Below, one piece after another: positions 44,802 through 55,157 of a stretch of DNA of 64,000 nucleotides (position 1 is the stretch's first letter; every line of letters starts with the position of its first letter). The notes below the pieces were generated by a model that was given only the letters and a program-made list of their open reading frames with translations, made no database searches and had not been told where the DNA came from. The DNA is taken from positions 9,342,923-9,406,922 of the forward strand of contig NC_033635.1 of NCBI RefSeq assembly GCF_001540865.1, read 5' to 3'. The translations under genes were made by a program, and so were the position numbers. Source of the DNA: Ananas comosus. Lineage: Eukaryota > Streptophyta > Magnoliopsida > Poales > Bromeliaceae.

Positions 44802-47363
44802 TGGGTAAATTACATTTTTAGTTTTCAAATTACAAGAACTAAAGCAAACTCTTTAAAGTATTTAGAATCTAAAATATAAAATTTAAAAGTTTAAGAACTA
44901 AAGTGCAACTTTGGCCGAAAGTTTGGAAAGTAGTGGTTATATTTTATTTATTTGTTTTTTATTTTTTACCTTTCCGTTACGCGGTATTGTGGTTAGGATA
45001 TGCATGCTTATCTTTTTATAATATATATATAGAGAGAGAGAATAGAGCTACTATGTGTTGATACCAAAATTGAGCCGACCTAACCCACGTATGAGCCAAT
45101 AAAGACACGTGGTGCACCAGGAGTCGGCAATAAGGCGCTTGAAGGACAAAAAGGCGGAAACGGTTGAAGATTGGGGCGTAACTTCCATGAGGAGTTAGCG
45201 TAACTTCCATGAGGAGTTAGTATAACTTCCACGATCATGGTTACAACCACTCTCCCCAACCTCTTTCAACCAACTAATAATGTGGGCTATAAATAGTAAT
45301 TTTGAAGCCTGCAATCGGGGTTTTCGCCCCTGCGCACAAAAGACCACCCTTATTTCCTCTGCATTTTATCGCTTTTCTAGGAGTAGTCTAAATGTAATCT
45401 TTTTCTTTTTCGCATTTACTGCTTTCCTAGGAGTAGTTCTTGTAACTTAGATTTTTGGAGTCTGTCTGTCCCATGGGCATCACTCCCTTCTAGAATATAT
45501 TTGGAGTCTGTCTGCCCTACGGGCATCACTCCCTTGTAGAATATACTTGGAGTCTGTCTGCCCCACGGGCATCACTCCCCTGTTCCTGTACTCTTTCCGT
45601 TTGCTAATCAATAGAAAGTCATTTTCGGCTCTTCCTGCCGATCAGATCTTAAGTTGTTTAGCCATTCGGCTCATCTTTCAGTCGAAATCTGGGTTTCCCT
45701 TCTCCATTCGGCTCATCCTGCTGAAGCGTATTTATTGCGGAGGATTTTGAACCCGGCTGATCCGATCCCTCATCGGCCTAATCGCTTGATCCTCTGTGGG
45801 CGCATACTTCGAGGGTCATAATTTGCGGCCGTCTAGCATCCCAACGATCTTCCCAAGGAGAATTATTGACCGGGTCAAGGGTCGGGACGTTCGGCACGCA
45901 ACACTATGCTATCGGAAATATAGAGGATTTGATACTTTCGATTTTTTGGCCCTTAGATCAACCATTATGATAATTTCTAATTAATCTTTGGATTAATACT
46001 ATTACTCGTTGGAGATTACTCAATCCTAGGGTTACTACTCAATCCTAACTAGGGGGACCGCAATCATTCCAACCGTAGAATTCTTGATCCAATGGTCAAA
46101 AAGTCGGATGCATTATATATAAGCATACCTAAAATGAACATGCATAAATTAACGTTTAGACTTATTTGAAAGGAGTCCAGTTACTATGCTTTTAGAATGA
46201 CAGAGGTCTCCATCATTTTTAAGTCATTTTAGATGATAGAGATCCTGAATCGATGAGCCGTTAAAATTGATCTAGAGTATTTATAACGCCTAGAAACTAA
46301 ATTTTATAAATTTTAAAATTTGTTATCAAGTTCATTAAAGAGCAGAAAAATATATGGTTAAAAACGAATAACCTAGTGGAAATAGATATTAGACTTTTTC
46401 AATTCGTAATCGGAGTTATTGAATATTATCTAAATAGTACAGATTTTTTTTTTTATCAAACTGTTTGGACTGTTCTACACTGTTAAACAAACAAACGGCT
46501 TATATAGGCAGTCAAGAACTGTCGATTTTGTGATCCTTTGATCACTACGTAAATAATTTTTAAAATTAATAAAATTTAGTTTCTAAACACTTTAAATACT
46601 CTATATCAACTTTAACGATTCCGATTATTGATTCGAAATTTTTATCATCTAAAATTATTTAAGAGGACGAAAACCTCCATACGTCCTAAAAGGATAGCAG
46701 GATTCATTTATAAGAGTTTTTTTTTTTGCACTTAATTTATAGGTCGCATTTATCCTTTTGCATTAAAAATTACATCAATCGCCTTCATGCGCTTTATCAT
46801 TGTTTGGAAAGGTCTAAAATTTTTAAATAATTAGTGAATTGTATTATAAACTCTATTTGCTTAAATAATAAGTTACGATGCCTGTTTTTTTTCTTGAAAA
46901 ATACATATCCCTACACTTATACATAAGTGTAAATCTTATATCTCCATCAGTTCAGAGTTCACAAAAATTCAAATAAATTTTTAATTAAAAATAAAAAGAG
47001 TTCATAAGACTAGTGCTGAAAAATAAAAACAAGAAAAGATTGATGTGACAAGTAAGAATTAATAATTTTTTTAGATAAAGTGAGTGTAAGATGTACACTT
47101 TATTATGGAGTGTTTCAGTAGTATTGCTCTTATTGTATTGATGTGAATGCTCTATTACAGTTTTCAGATACCTGCCGGGTTTCCACGACGTTGTGGTCGT
47201 CGACGCAGACGGCTACAACAAGTGCCAGACGACGCCGGGCTCGAAGGTCTATTTCTCGGGCAACGACACGATAACATTACTGGAGGGCGATAACTACTTC
47301 ATTTGCAGCTTCCCTGACCATTGCACGATCATGAACATGAAGATAGCAGTTCATGCAGCTTAA
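44384..47363 (+). CDS. Plantacyanin-like copper protein with unusual axial-ligand loop
   Basis: Two exons: 44384-44576 and 47161-47363, with a GT-AG intron of 2584 nt; 396 nt, 131 residues. The signal peptide is about residues 1-34 (LGLMLCFCFLINQ core), then a phytocyanin domain (TTYNVGDNLGWGF, WPSGKSFKAGDEL). Ligands are His73 (FHDVV), Cys113 and His118, but the end of the loop reads CSFPDHCTIMNMK. Plantacyanins have four residues between the second His and Met; here Met124 is five and Met122 three residues away. The disulphide pair is Cys86/Cys119. The intron position is the same as in its neighbours, so it is a paralogue. The intron is enlarged by T-runs, a single N (44689), a solo LTR and MITEs. 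Whether it is expressed is unknown, but both exons are open. Confidence 0.88.
44577..45015. other. Intron start with long T-runs and an assembly N
   Basis: T-rich runs at about 44588-44647 and 44761-44798, with a single N at 44689 in a short GC-rich patch. Sequence here is unreliable. Confidence 0.7.
45056..45903 (+). mobile_element. Solo LTR, TSD CTATG, inside a MITE in the plantacyanin intron
   Basis: It begins TGTTGATACC and ends GCACGCAACA, so the ends pair as TGTTG/CAACA. Flanks are the perfect 5-bp duplication CTATG (45051-45055, 45904-45908). It has a CTATAAATAG box near 45288 and a three-unit tandem repeat of about 46 bp (45455-45582: GGAGTCTGTCTGCCC..GGGCATCACTCCC). The flanking GAGCTACTATG and the following MITE-like sequence to about 46130 show that it entered a MITE. 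Confidence 0.85.
46165..46715. mobile_element. Foldback MITE in the plantacyanin intron
   Basis: Long imperfect inverted arms: TGAATCGATGAGCCGTTAAA and AACTAAATTTTATAAATTTT in the left arm correspond to CTTTAACGATTCCG and TTAATAAAATTTAGTTTC in the right arm. It resembles the larger foldback family in layout. Exact ends are uncertain. Confidence 0.55.
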
Positions 47364-47560
47364 TGAATGAATGAATGAATGAATGAATGTGTGAGTGAAA
47401 AATAAAGATTTATATGTTAATAAATTAATTATATGGTTGAAATAGTAATCTTTGTTGTCCGAGGATATATGATTGAGATTTAAGTGTTATGTTTGATTTG
47501 TTGTGGAATTGGAGAAATTAATGCATGGCAAGTTAATGAATATCTACTATTATGTGGGGT

Positions 47561-47945
47561 AAATGTATATATTTTGCACATCTTTAGTTTTAGGCTAAAA
47601 TACAAAAAAATCTCTTGTAAATATTCGCTTTTTCATTTTTTACTTTTTGACATCTAGCNTTATAAAAAAGTAAAGATAATTTGGTTATTTGTCCTCTGTA
47701 TTAACGCTATAACCCCCTCAAAAAAATTTTGAAATTTAAAAAAAACAAAATGTATATATTTTGCACATCTTTAGTTTTAGGCTAAAATACAAAAAAATCT
47801 CTTGTAAATATTCGCTTTTTCATTTTTTACTTTTTGACATCTAGCAACCTACATTTTGTTTTTTTTAAATTTCAAAATTTTTTTGAGGGGGTTATAGCGT
47901 TAATACAGAGGACAAATAACCAAATTATCTTTACTTTTTTATAAA
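47561..47945. repeat. Duplicated and inverted block around a single N
   Basis: About 98 bp at 47561-47658 is repeated at 47748-47845. The 88 bp right of the N (47660-47747) is the reverse complement of 47846-47945. The pattern around the N at 47659 suggests a misjoined foldback MITE end. The family end resembles GGCTAAATTATAGAAAA, seen at 58567 and (complement) about 48695-48712. Confidence 0.7.
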
Positions 47946-48077
47946 TTTTTTTTAATATATTTATGTTGTTTTGAAGGATATTTTAGGTATAAATTATAAG
48001 AAATAGACGGAATAGTGATGGAACCCAGACGGAGCTGAGTAAAATGTAATGACTTGAAACATTGAGACCGTAAAATA

Positions 48078-48621
48078 GAGTTGAGCTGGAATACTATCGG
48101 TCGCAAACGGGCTCCGTTGCCATCCATTTGTTTTCGATGATGGACTCTTCAAATCGATGATCGGTACCGTTGAAAATGATCTATACCACTTAAACTATCT
48201 AGAAATCAAATTTCATACTTTTTCGATATTGTTCTCTTGTTCATGAAGTGGGCGTAAAAATAAACGGCTGAAAATAAATATCTTCTAAAAAGTGATGATA
48301 GGAATTTTGTAATCAAGATCAAGAGTATAGATCTTGTTCTAAACAGTTTAAAAAATTTTCTAACAAAAATTTAATTGATTTGGATATTTTTACGCCGTTA
48401 AACGAGAAAACGCCTTATATCGACCCTTAAAATTACAAATTTTGAAACCTTTTGATTATTAGGCAAATGATGTCGAAAAGATTTGAAATTTGATTTCTAA
48501 ACACTTCAAGTGGTATAGATCATGTTCAATGATGTCGATCGTCAATTTGGAGGCTCCATCATCGAAAATAAATGGATAGCAAAAGAGTCCGTTTGCTACT
48601 GATAGCATTCCAGCTCAACTC
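48078..48621. mobile_element. Foldback MITE, complete reference copy, 10-bp TSD
   Basis: The ends GAGTTGAGCTGGAATACTAT and (complement) GAGTTGAGCTGGAATGCTAT run into almost fully complementary arms of about 250 bp, flanked by the identical 10 bp CCGTAAAATA (48068-48077, 48622-48631). The TSD length points to a Mutator-like origin for this family. It is inserted in another MITE (about 47590-48712). Confidence 0.85.
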
Positions 48622-48712
48622 CCGTAAAATATAGATTTTTAAAAGTTAGTGAGAAAAAATAAAAAAATAGATATTTATGCGAAAATTTTCTATAATTTAG
48701 CCTTAATTTTAT

Positions 48713-49496
48713 TTAAAATTAAATGCATTGGCGCAAAAAGTTTTATAATAAAGTCAATATATAATGAAAAATAAATATAAAAAATAAAGATATTAATATA
48801 CTAATTATATTTTTATGTACTATAATAATTCAAAACAGTAACTATTTACAAACAAAAAGAATAAATTCATTATTAATAAAAAGTAGAGGAAGGTCCGTAC
48901 ACATACGAAATACTTTGCAATGCAATTAAAAGAATTGGCTGAAAAGATATTTAGTGAGTACTTTAAGTAGGATTGGATTGGACATTTTTAGAGTTTTAAT
49001 AATGTATTAATTAGGTAAAAAATATTTTTTAAAAAAGGTAAAAATATGGGATAAAAAGAATTTAGGATTTTTTTTTTTTTTAAACAGTGTGGGTTCGATA
49101 TGACCCGTTATTGATTTGAAGTGACTAATATCAGCTAAATAGTTAAGAAACAATTAATGCAGCTAACACCAGCAACATAATTGACTCCTCTTATTAGTGC
49201 CAAAAATCATCCTTGTGGATAAAATTAATTAACAACTGTAATTACACTTAATATTAAGCAACTACATTATCAATTAAGATCGAATTTTGAAGGCAAAAAG
49301 TTTCTTCTATATTGCTGGTGTGGGTCCTTTGCTATTTTTTGATTTATTATGCTGGTGTTAGTTACTTAATTATAATTAATTGACGGAATATAGAACTAGA
49401 TGGTTAATTATAATTATAATACAAAGAAATTCAGTTTACTATGCTGAATTTTATTTAAATAGACTACAATATAGGTGAATTTAGCACAAAATATTT
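48713..49496. other. AT-rich intergenic DNA
   Basis: No gene or element with clear ends recognised. Confidence 0.6.
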
Positions 49497-50582
49497 TGGA
49501 TGCGTTTGGATGGCTAAATGATAGTCTAGGGTCAAATTTGGATGAAAATAGATAGAAAATAGAACAGGTTTTTGGAAACTACAATTTCAGAGTCCAGACC
49601 CTACATGGGAAGTCCAGACCTTGAACAGTTTTCGTGCAGCATAATGTTCAGGATTCAGGCCTTGGGAAGGAAGTTTGGATGGCGTAAAGTCTGGAGGACC
49701 CTGGAAAATAAGTTCGGATCTTGGCTGGGAAATGCTCTGGAGGACCTTTGAATTCAAAATTCTTGGGGGAAGTCTGAACTCTCAGCTATGAGAAGCTGAG
49801 TATTATGGGAGGGGGATATTTTATGTCAAATACTGGAACGACTCTTGGATTAAGTTGTAATTGTTACAACTACTCTTTATATACGGGACCGTCTCATGAG
49901 AGAATTTAGCCCTAATCCCTTTTCCCTTTCACTCTTTTACTCTCTCCTCCCCATCTAATCCTCTCTCACTCTCTCCTCACTAGCTCCCCCTCCTACTTTT
50001 GAAGGAAGCATATGAAAGCCAAATTCTTGCCTCATTGGGATGTGTAGGTGAGAGTAGAAGCTTCAAGAGAAGGAAACGATAACCTCGGCCCAGGCGAGTT
50101 TTTCTTGGAGAAAAAGGAAAACTTTGTGAATAAAGGTGACGACCAAGGAGCCGATGATGGGTACTCAGTTCGAAATGGTCCTGCTCCACATTTTGGGTTT
50201 TCTGTTCCTATTATTCTCTCTATTCACTCTCGACATGGCCGTGGTGCTCCTGATATATATTTGTATGAGGATAGAATAGATATTGCATTTCAATTGTTAA
50301 CTAATATGCCTATCATTGACACTATACTTACTGATATTCACAATTCAATGTCTTTATATTATACTTGATCGTCTGTAGAGGCACTTGACATACGAGGATT
50401 AAACTTAGCCTTATAAGGCCAACCATTATTGAGAACTCAAGAAGTAAACTTGCCTTGTAGAGGCACGTATGATTGATATTAGACTCATTCTAGTTAGGAT
50501 CTTCTTATGTGGATTGTATTAGTAGTAGTAGACATCACCTTATATGGGCATCAAGGCTTGACATTGTCTTGTAGGGGCATTG
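49497..50582 (+). mobile_element. LTR-like remnant (forward)
   Basis: It contains a CTTTATATACGGGACC box near 49874, a CT-rich leader-like stretch (49920-49980) and repeated CCTTGTAGAGGCA-like modules at 50370-50582, as in the internal repeats of the gypsy-type LTRs of this window. Ends and target duplication not found. The ORF at 50048-50368 shows no domain. Confidence 0.45.
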
Positions 50583-52545
50583 TGTCATGCCTCGGGATTG
50601 ACATCGGCATTTCAGCACGAGCCTAATCTCAACCCCTACACCAGTCTAAATATTCACGACGCACTAACAACGGTGATACAAAGGAGAAATCAGCTCCCAA
50701 AGTTAAATTTGTTAACTTTTCGAAAAGTGACATGTGTAGATTTAATAAGTTTTCTCCTAAGTCAAATTTTAGTTCAACATATAAAACTTATCTAAAATCA
50801 TTAGACTATACTTCAAATTCAGATTTCATATGAAAACATACAAATCCATGAATTCGAGCTACTAACAAGATGATAGAACCCAAATAAAAGTATGCTGAAA
50901 TTCTCTACAACTTATGAGGAATTCCGAAGTATTCAGTCGACATTAACCCACCTTAAACATGAGTCCAACGATGGCAAGAAGTCGATAGGAGAGCTTAAGG
51001 ATCACTCCCAACTCAAAATCGCAGTCAATACCCAAGACCACAGGATTCGGGCCCTCTAGTCGAGAGTTATGGGTGCCCAGATGCAGAGCCCAGAACAGTA
51101 GCCTGGCAACTTCAACCTACAGGGGTTCAACATGGAATTTAACCCAAATTTTCAGATACAAATGCAGTGAAACTTCACCCAACTCACCTCAAAAGGTTAG
51201 AGAATAATTCCCCAGCTTCCTTACCAAAATTGAGCTCAAATCAATCACCAAAAAGCCGTCACAAGGATTCGGACCCAACTTTTGGATGCCGAGAACCTGC
51301 ATCTAGAAGTTCAGCACAAGAGTAAATTATGCAACTCGGCTCAATTTTGGAATTTCCAACTTGAAGCTCCAATAAGGTTGGGTCCAAACCTTTTACAAGT
51401 GAGGGAAAAACACCTCCAAGAATTAGCTCTTTACAAAGATCTAGATATACAACATTCAAAAATCTCCATTAACATTCAAAAATATTGCACTTATAGCTCA
51501 ATTCACCAAAATCTGAACTAAACTTACCTTGAGGTCTGTATTCAGGTGGGGAATCCCTTCTAAACTAGTGGGGGATGATGGAAAACCAAATCCAACTTCA
51601 AAAATATAGCTTCCAAGACATTCGGATCTAAGAAAATTAAGAAAACTTCAATTTCAGCTCAAAAATACTAAAATCCTAGGAAAAATAGTAATTCAAGCTT
51701 ACATACCTAATTAAATTGCTGTTGGAATGGTTCAACACACTCCCCCTTAAGTCCACAACCCACGAAATCAAGTTTCACTGCAATTGGATGCCTCTATGCT
51801 GCACACGAGCTGAAGATCCCAAGGTTGTTGCTGGATTTCTCTAGAATTTCTAAGTCCTCAATGGTAAAAAGTGAAATTTGAGGGATTTGGATTGGGGTTT
51901 CATGCAAAATCCAGAGCTCCCTGTGAAGAAGAGGAGAAAAGAGTTCAAGGAGAACGTCCAATTGCTTTTATAGAGGTGTTGGTTAGGTACAATAAGACTC
52001 AAGAACAATGAATGCAAACCTGTTACTCTATTGTAATCTCAAGATTTGGCCGCCCTAAACTGAGAACTGGGCACCCAGATTCTCCAACCTGCACAATTCA
52101 GCACTTCGGGTTTTCAGCACGGCGCTTCGGTATGCCGCTATCCAGTTCCGGCGGGTCTCACCTACCAAGGCCATGCGTCAACACGTTCAATATTCACGAG
52201 GTGAACATTCGGACCCACTGTTGAACGCTCTAAACTGGATCCAAAACGACTGAACTAATGCATATATATACAATACAACACTCTGAATCTGGGCGCCCTA
52301 AATCACTTCTGGGCGCCTAAACTGTCAGAACTTCAGTTTTGGCTTAATTGAGTGCGCCGAGTCTAGTTTTGCGACCATTTTACGCCAAAACAATTCCGAC
52401 TCATCTCGATACTACACAGATGTGTCGAGTGGCCACTGATATTGTTGTCATTCTGATAGTTACGCCCAAGGGGCACTACAAGTACGGCTTGAGGACGCTT
52501 TCTAGGGATGCTTGGAGATGCTTTTCCCAAGCGCCATCCAATTAA
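50583..52545 (-). mobile_element. LTR-like remnant (reverse)
   Basis: It opens with TGTCATGCCTCGGGATTG, a variant of the TGTCACGCCCCGGGACC sense-3' end at 12218. It continues with sequence resembling a reverse LTR, including a GA-rich leader complement near 51925 and CTGGGCGCCC words near 52290. The far end could not be placed. Confidence 0.5.
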
Positions 52546-53063
52546 AAGACATCCTTATTATAATGAGATGTCCTTTTAGTGTGTTTGGCGAATAAATGAA
52601 AATACTTTAGTAACTTATGTTGGAAATTTATATGTCAATAGTATTTTGTGAAACAATAAATGAGATAGTAGAGATTTGGTATAAACTAGCGAAAAAATGT
52701 TCAAACATTCTATGGACTTTAGAACTTTGTTAAACTTTTAATTTAACAATTATACTCTGCTAATTAAACTTCATCAAGTTAATTAGTCAAGTCATCATTT
52801 CTAACTCTTAAACAAAGTTACTAACTAAACATTTAGTGAAAAAGTATCGAGCAATTAATACACATTTTACATTTATTTACTTTCATACTAAGACTGAAAT
52901 TTAAAATTAGGTAACACAGTAAATTAAATACATGGGGATGCATGGTTATGCTATATATTCATAGATAAAATTGTATATTTATAATAACGACAGGGAGATA
53001 ACAAACAATTACAAACCATTTTAAATAGGCCAAGTGTTTTTGCAGTGTGAAAAACTCAATACA
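52546..53063. other. AT-rich intergenic DNA
   Basis: Nothing recognised except short AT runs leading into the relic promoter. Confidence 0.55.
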
Positions 53064-53165
53064 TTTATTGCAAAGATATTCTCACTAAATTAAAAGGGAG
53101 AATCAACCAAATCTCTTGGTACATTAATTATTACTCACATGCACCCAAATGCACTTTAAAAGTAT
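53064..53165 (+). promoter_or_regulatory. Relic copy of a plantacyanin promoter
   Basis: CTCAATACATTTATTGC, then TCTCACTAAATTAAA, then GTACATTAATTA, then CACATGCACCCAAATGC follow the same order as 44148-44255 just before the TATA box of the gene at 44384. Here CTTTAAAAG replaces the TATA region and no coding exon follows. It is the upstream remnant of a lost tandem copy. Confidence 0.6.
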
Positions 53166-53404
53166 TTGGTAGATTTATAGGAGTTTGGTGGTTGTTCGAC
53201 GTGGACCAGAGTAGCATTTTTGGCCTTCAAAATATTTTCTTCCGAATAAATAAATTAATTCGTAGAAAACTTATGTCATCTCTTAACAAATCATAGATAG
53301 AAAGATCTTTCAAGAGCAAAAGTTAAACTTCTATCTTTTAATCACGCAACAAATTTTTATTCTGAATAAAATATTCTTACGTAACGCAATTATTTAGACA
53401 TTCA

Positions 53405-53660
53405 GATAAGGCCTTTAAAAGGGGCAAAAATTTTCTGGGCATCGCCCCCAAACAAGTTGTTTAGGGACGATGCCGTGGCGCCCATCGCGACCCTCGGAAA
53501 CCCAAAAAAAATTTAAAAAAAAATTATGAACTCCATTTTTTAGAGAGAGAGAGAGAGAGAGAGAAAAGTTGGAGGAGGGGAGAGAAGGGCGAGGATGGGC
53601 ATCCTCCCCAAACTTTTAGTTTGGGGAGAATGCCCATACAATTTTTGCCCCTTTAAAAGT
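53405..53660. mobile_element. Short foldback MITE, GGGGCAAAAATT ends
   Basis: GGGGCAAAAATTTTCTGGGC at the left and GCCCATACAATTTTTGCCCC at the right are inverted. TTTAAAA lies on both outer sides as a likely target duplication. It contains a GA microsatellite (53543-53563) and is itself inside a larger AT-rich MITE (about 53200-53915). Confidence 0.65.
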
Positions 53661-54173
53661 ACATAGCATTTAATAGACGAGGAACGCGTTAAAATGTTAA
53701 AAATGAATACCTTATTCGGCTTTTAAATTATTTTTCTTTTTTTGTGACAACTCACATGATCAGTGACATATGGTATCCTGCCCAATTATATATGTCAAGA
53801 CTTTTTGTGGAGTAAAAATCAAACTCATTACTCCTAATTATATTTATAAAAAAAAATCTTTATTACAAATTAATGAGTTATCTCAGGAAAACTTATTCAG
53901 GCATCCAATTAAGGCACAGATTTATGTGGATTAAAGTTAATTCAAAAGTAGATAATCTAGTGAAATGATAATTTTATCCCAACCATATTTCATATTATTT
54001 AACCCCTTATTTAGTGCATACTTAGTTATTTAATAGTTTATGGTGTGATTTTCTTAATTTCTTGCCAAGTAAATGGTCTATTACATCATCTTTTAATTCT
54101 TGTTTTAAACAAATCTAAAAAAGGGTAAAAACTGCTCACTTTAGATGATTTTACCTGCCTAATTCCTTTATTA

Positions 54174-54582
54174 GGGGCTGTTTGGTTGCATGTAGTTACA
54201 ATTACACTGTAATTATAACTGCATGTAAATAAAAATTAGGTATTTAATTTGATGTATTTAATTTCAATTACTGTAGTAGGAACTACAGGAGGAGACCCAA
54301 CTGCTATAGTTGGAGATAGTAACTTTAAGCAAAAGTTAATTAAGCTTACATAGTTAATTATTTTTTAAACAAAAAATATTTTTCTTTTCTATATTGGAGG
54401 TAATCTTACCATCAAATATATAAAAATGATAACATTTTAAAATTCATTTCCCAACTGCATGCAACCAAACAAATTATTTATAGTTACAACGCTTTCTACT
54501 ACATCAAACCATACAGGATACATCCAGTTACAACTGTTGTATTTCCAACTGAATTTGTAATAACATCTAACCAAACAGCCTC
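54174..54582. mobile_element. MITE with TTA TSD (copy A)
   Basis: The ends GGGGCTGTTTGGTTGC and (complement) GAGGCTGTTTGGTTAG are flanked by TTA (54171-54173, 54583-54585); Harbinger-like. It hitchhikes in the duplication; its twin is at 55460-55892. Confidence 0.75.
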
Positions 54583-54640
54583 TTAAAAAATTTTCCATAT
54601 TTGCAGGAGTTTACATACGCAAGAAAATGTTTCTTTATTA

Positions 54641-54840
54641 TTAAGAAGCCGTCACAGATATCTTCATGCCGGACTTGCAGTGGTCAGCGTAGCTGCAGAT
54701 GAAATAATTGGTCCCCCTGCCGAGGGTGATGCGGTCGCTGCCGGACGTGAACACCCTCGCCCCCGTCGGAATCGCGCAGCCGTTGTAGCCATTGCCATCG
54801 ACGGCGACCACGTTTTGCGACATTGGGTTGTAGTTAAATA
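54641..54840 (-). pseudogene. Orphan plantacyanin exon 2 with lost copper-ligand His
   Basis: A minus-strand copy of the second exon of the gene at 55951-57268. It has an intact acceptor (TTGCAG complement at 54841-54845), frame and stop (54641-54643), ending in VTAS. It reads NPMSQNVVAVDGN where the sister exon reads NPLSHNVVAVDGN, so the His that binds copper (position 71 of the full protein) is Gln. Cys, His and Met of CSYADHCKSGM remain. No matching exon 1 lies between it and unit B. It could be a pseudoexon, an alternative 3' exon of the downstream-written gene, or the visible part of a second gene whose exon 1 was lost at the assembly N. Confidence 0.75.
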
Positions 54841-55019
54841 CTGCAATTTTGTGCCAAAATCCAAAAAAAAAAAAAAAAATCAGATTGCAAGATCTATACT
54901 CTGGATCTTGATTATAATGATCCTATCGTCACTTTTTGAATAATATTTACTTTAGCTGTTTATTTTGTGTCACTTGATGCACAAAAAAATAATATTGAAA
55001 AAATATAAAATGTAGATTN

Positions 55020-55157
55020 GAGTAATCTTTTATTTTTGGTTGGATTGGGCTTTATATTTAGGCATTAGTAGATATTTTTTTAAGTTTTAGCATAAATAAG
55101 ACACTTACTCAAAAGTGTCCCAAGCATGTGTCCTTATAACCTAATTCTATTGTAGTG
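55020..55157. mobile_element. CACTA-type end fragment
   Basis: It ends in TTGTAGTG at 55157. Its complement starts CACTACAATAGAATTAGG and follows the left part of the CACTA element at 57272 through the ACACTTTTGAGTAAGTGTC motif. It begins at the N (55019), so the rest of the element may be missing from the assembly. Confidence 0.75.

Larger units (their letters stand above)
53872..55018. repeat. Duplication unit A (with extra plantacyanin exon 2)
   Basis: Nearly the same as 55158-56327 from AATGAGTTATCTCAGG through exon 2 and the adjacent intron part, with scattered substitutions and small indels. It ends at the N at 55019. It could be a true tandem duplication or two haplotypes placed in series. 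Confidence 0.85.

Noticed and set aside
50048..50368. 106-codon plus-strand ORF
   Set aside because: Lies in an LTR-like remnant and shows no domain or splice context.
54680..54943. Plus-strand ORFs opposite the plantacyanin exons (also 55990-56220, 42090-42347)
   Set aside because: Antisense shadows of GC-rich coding exons.
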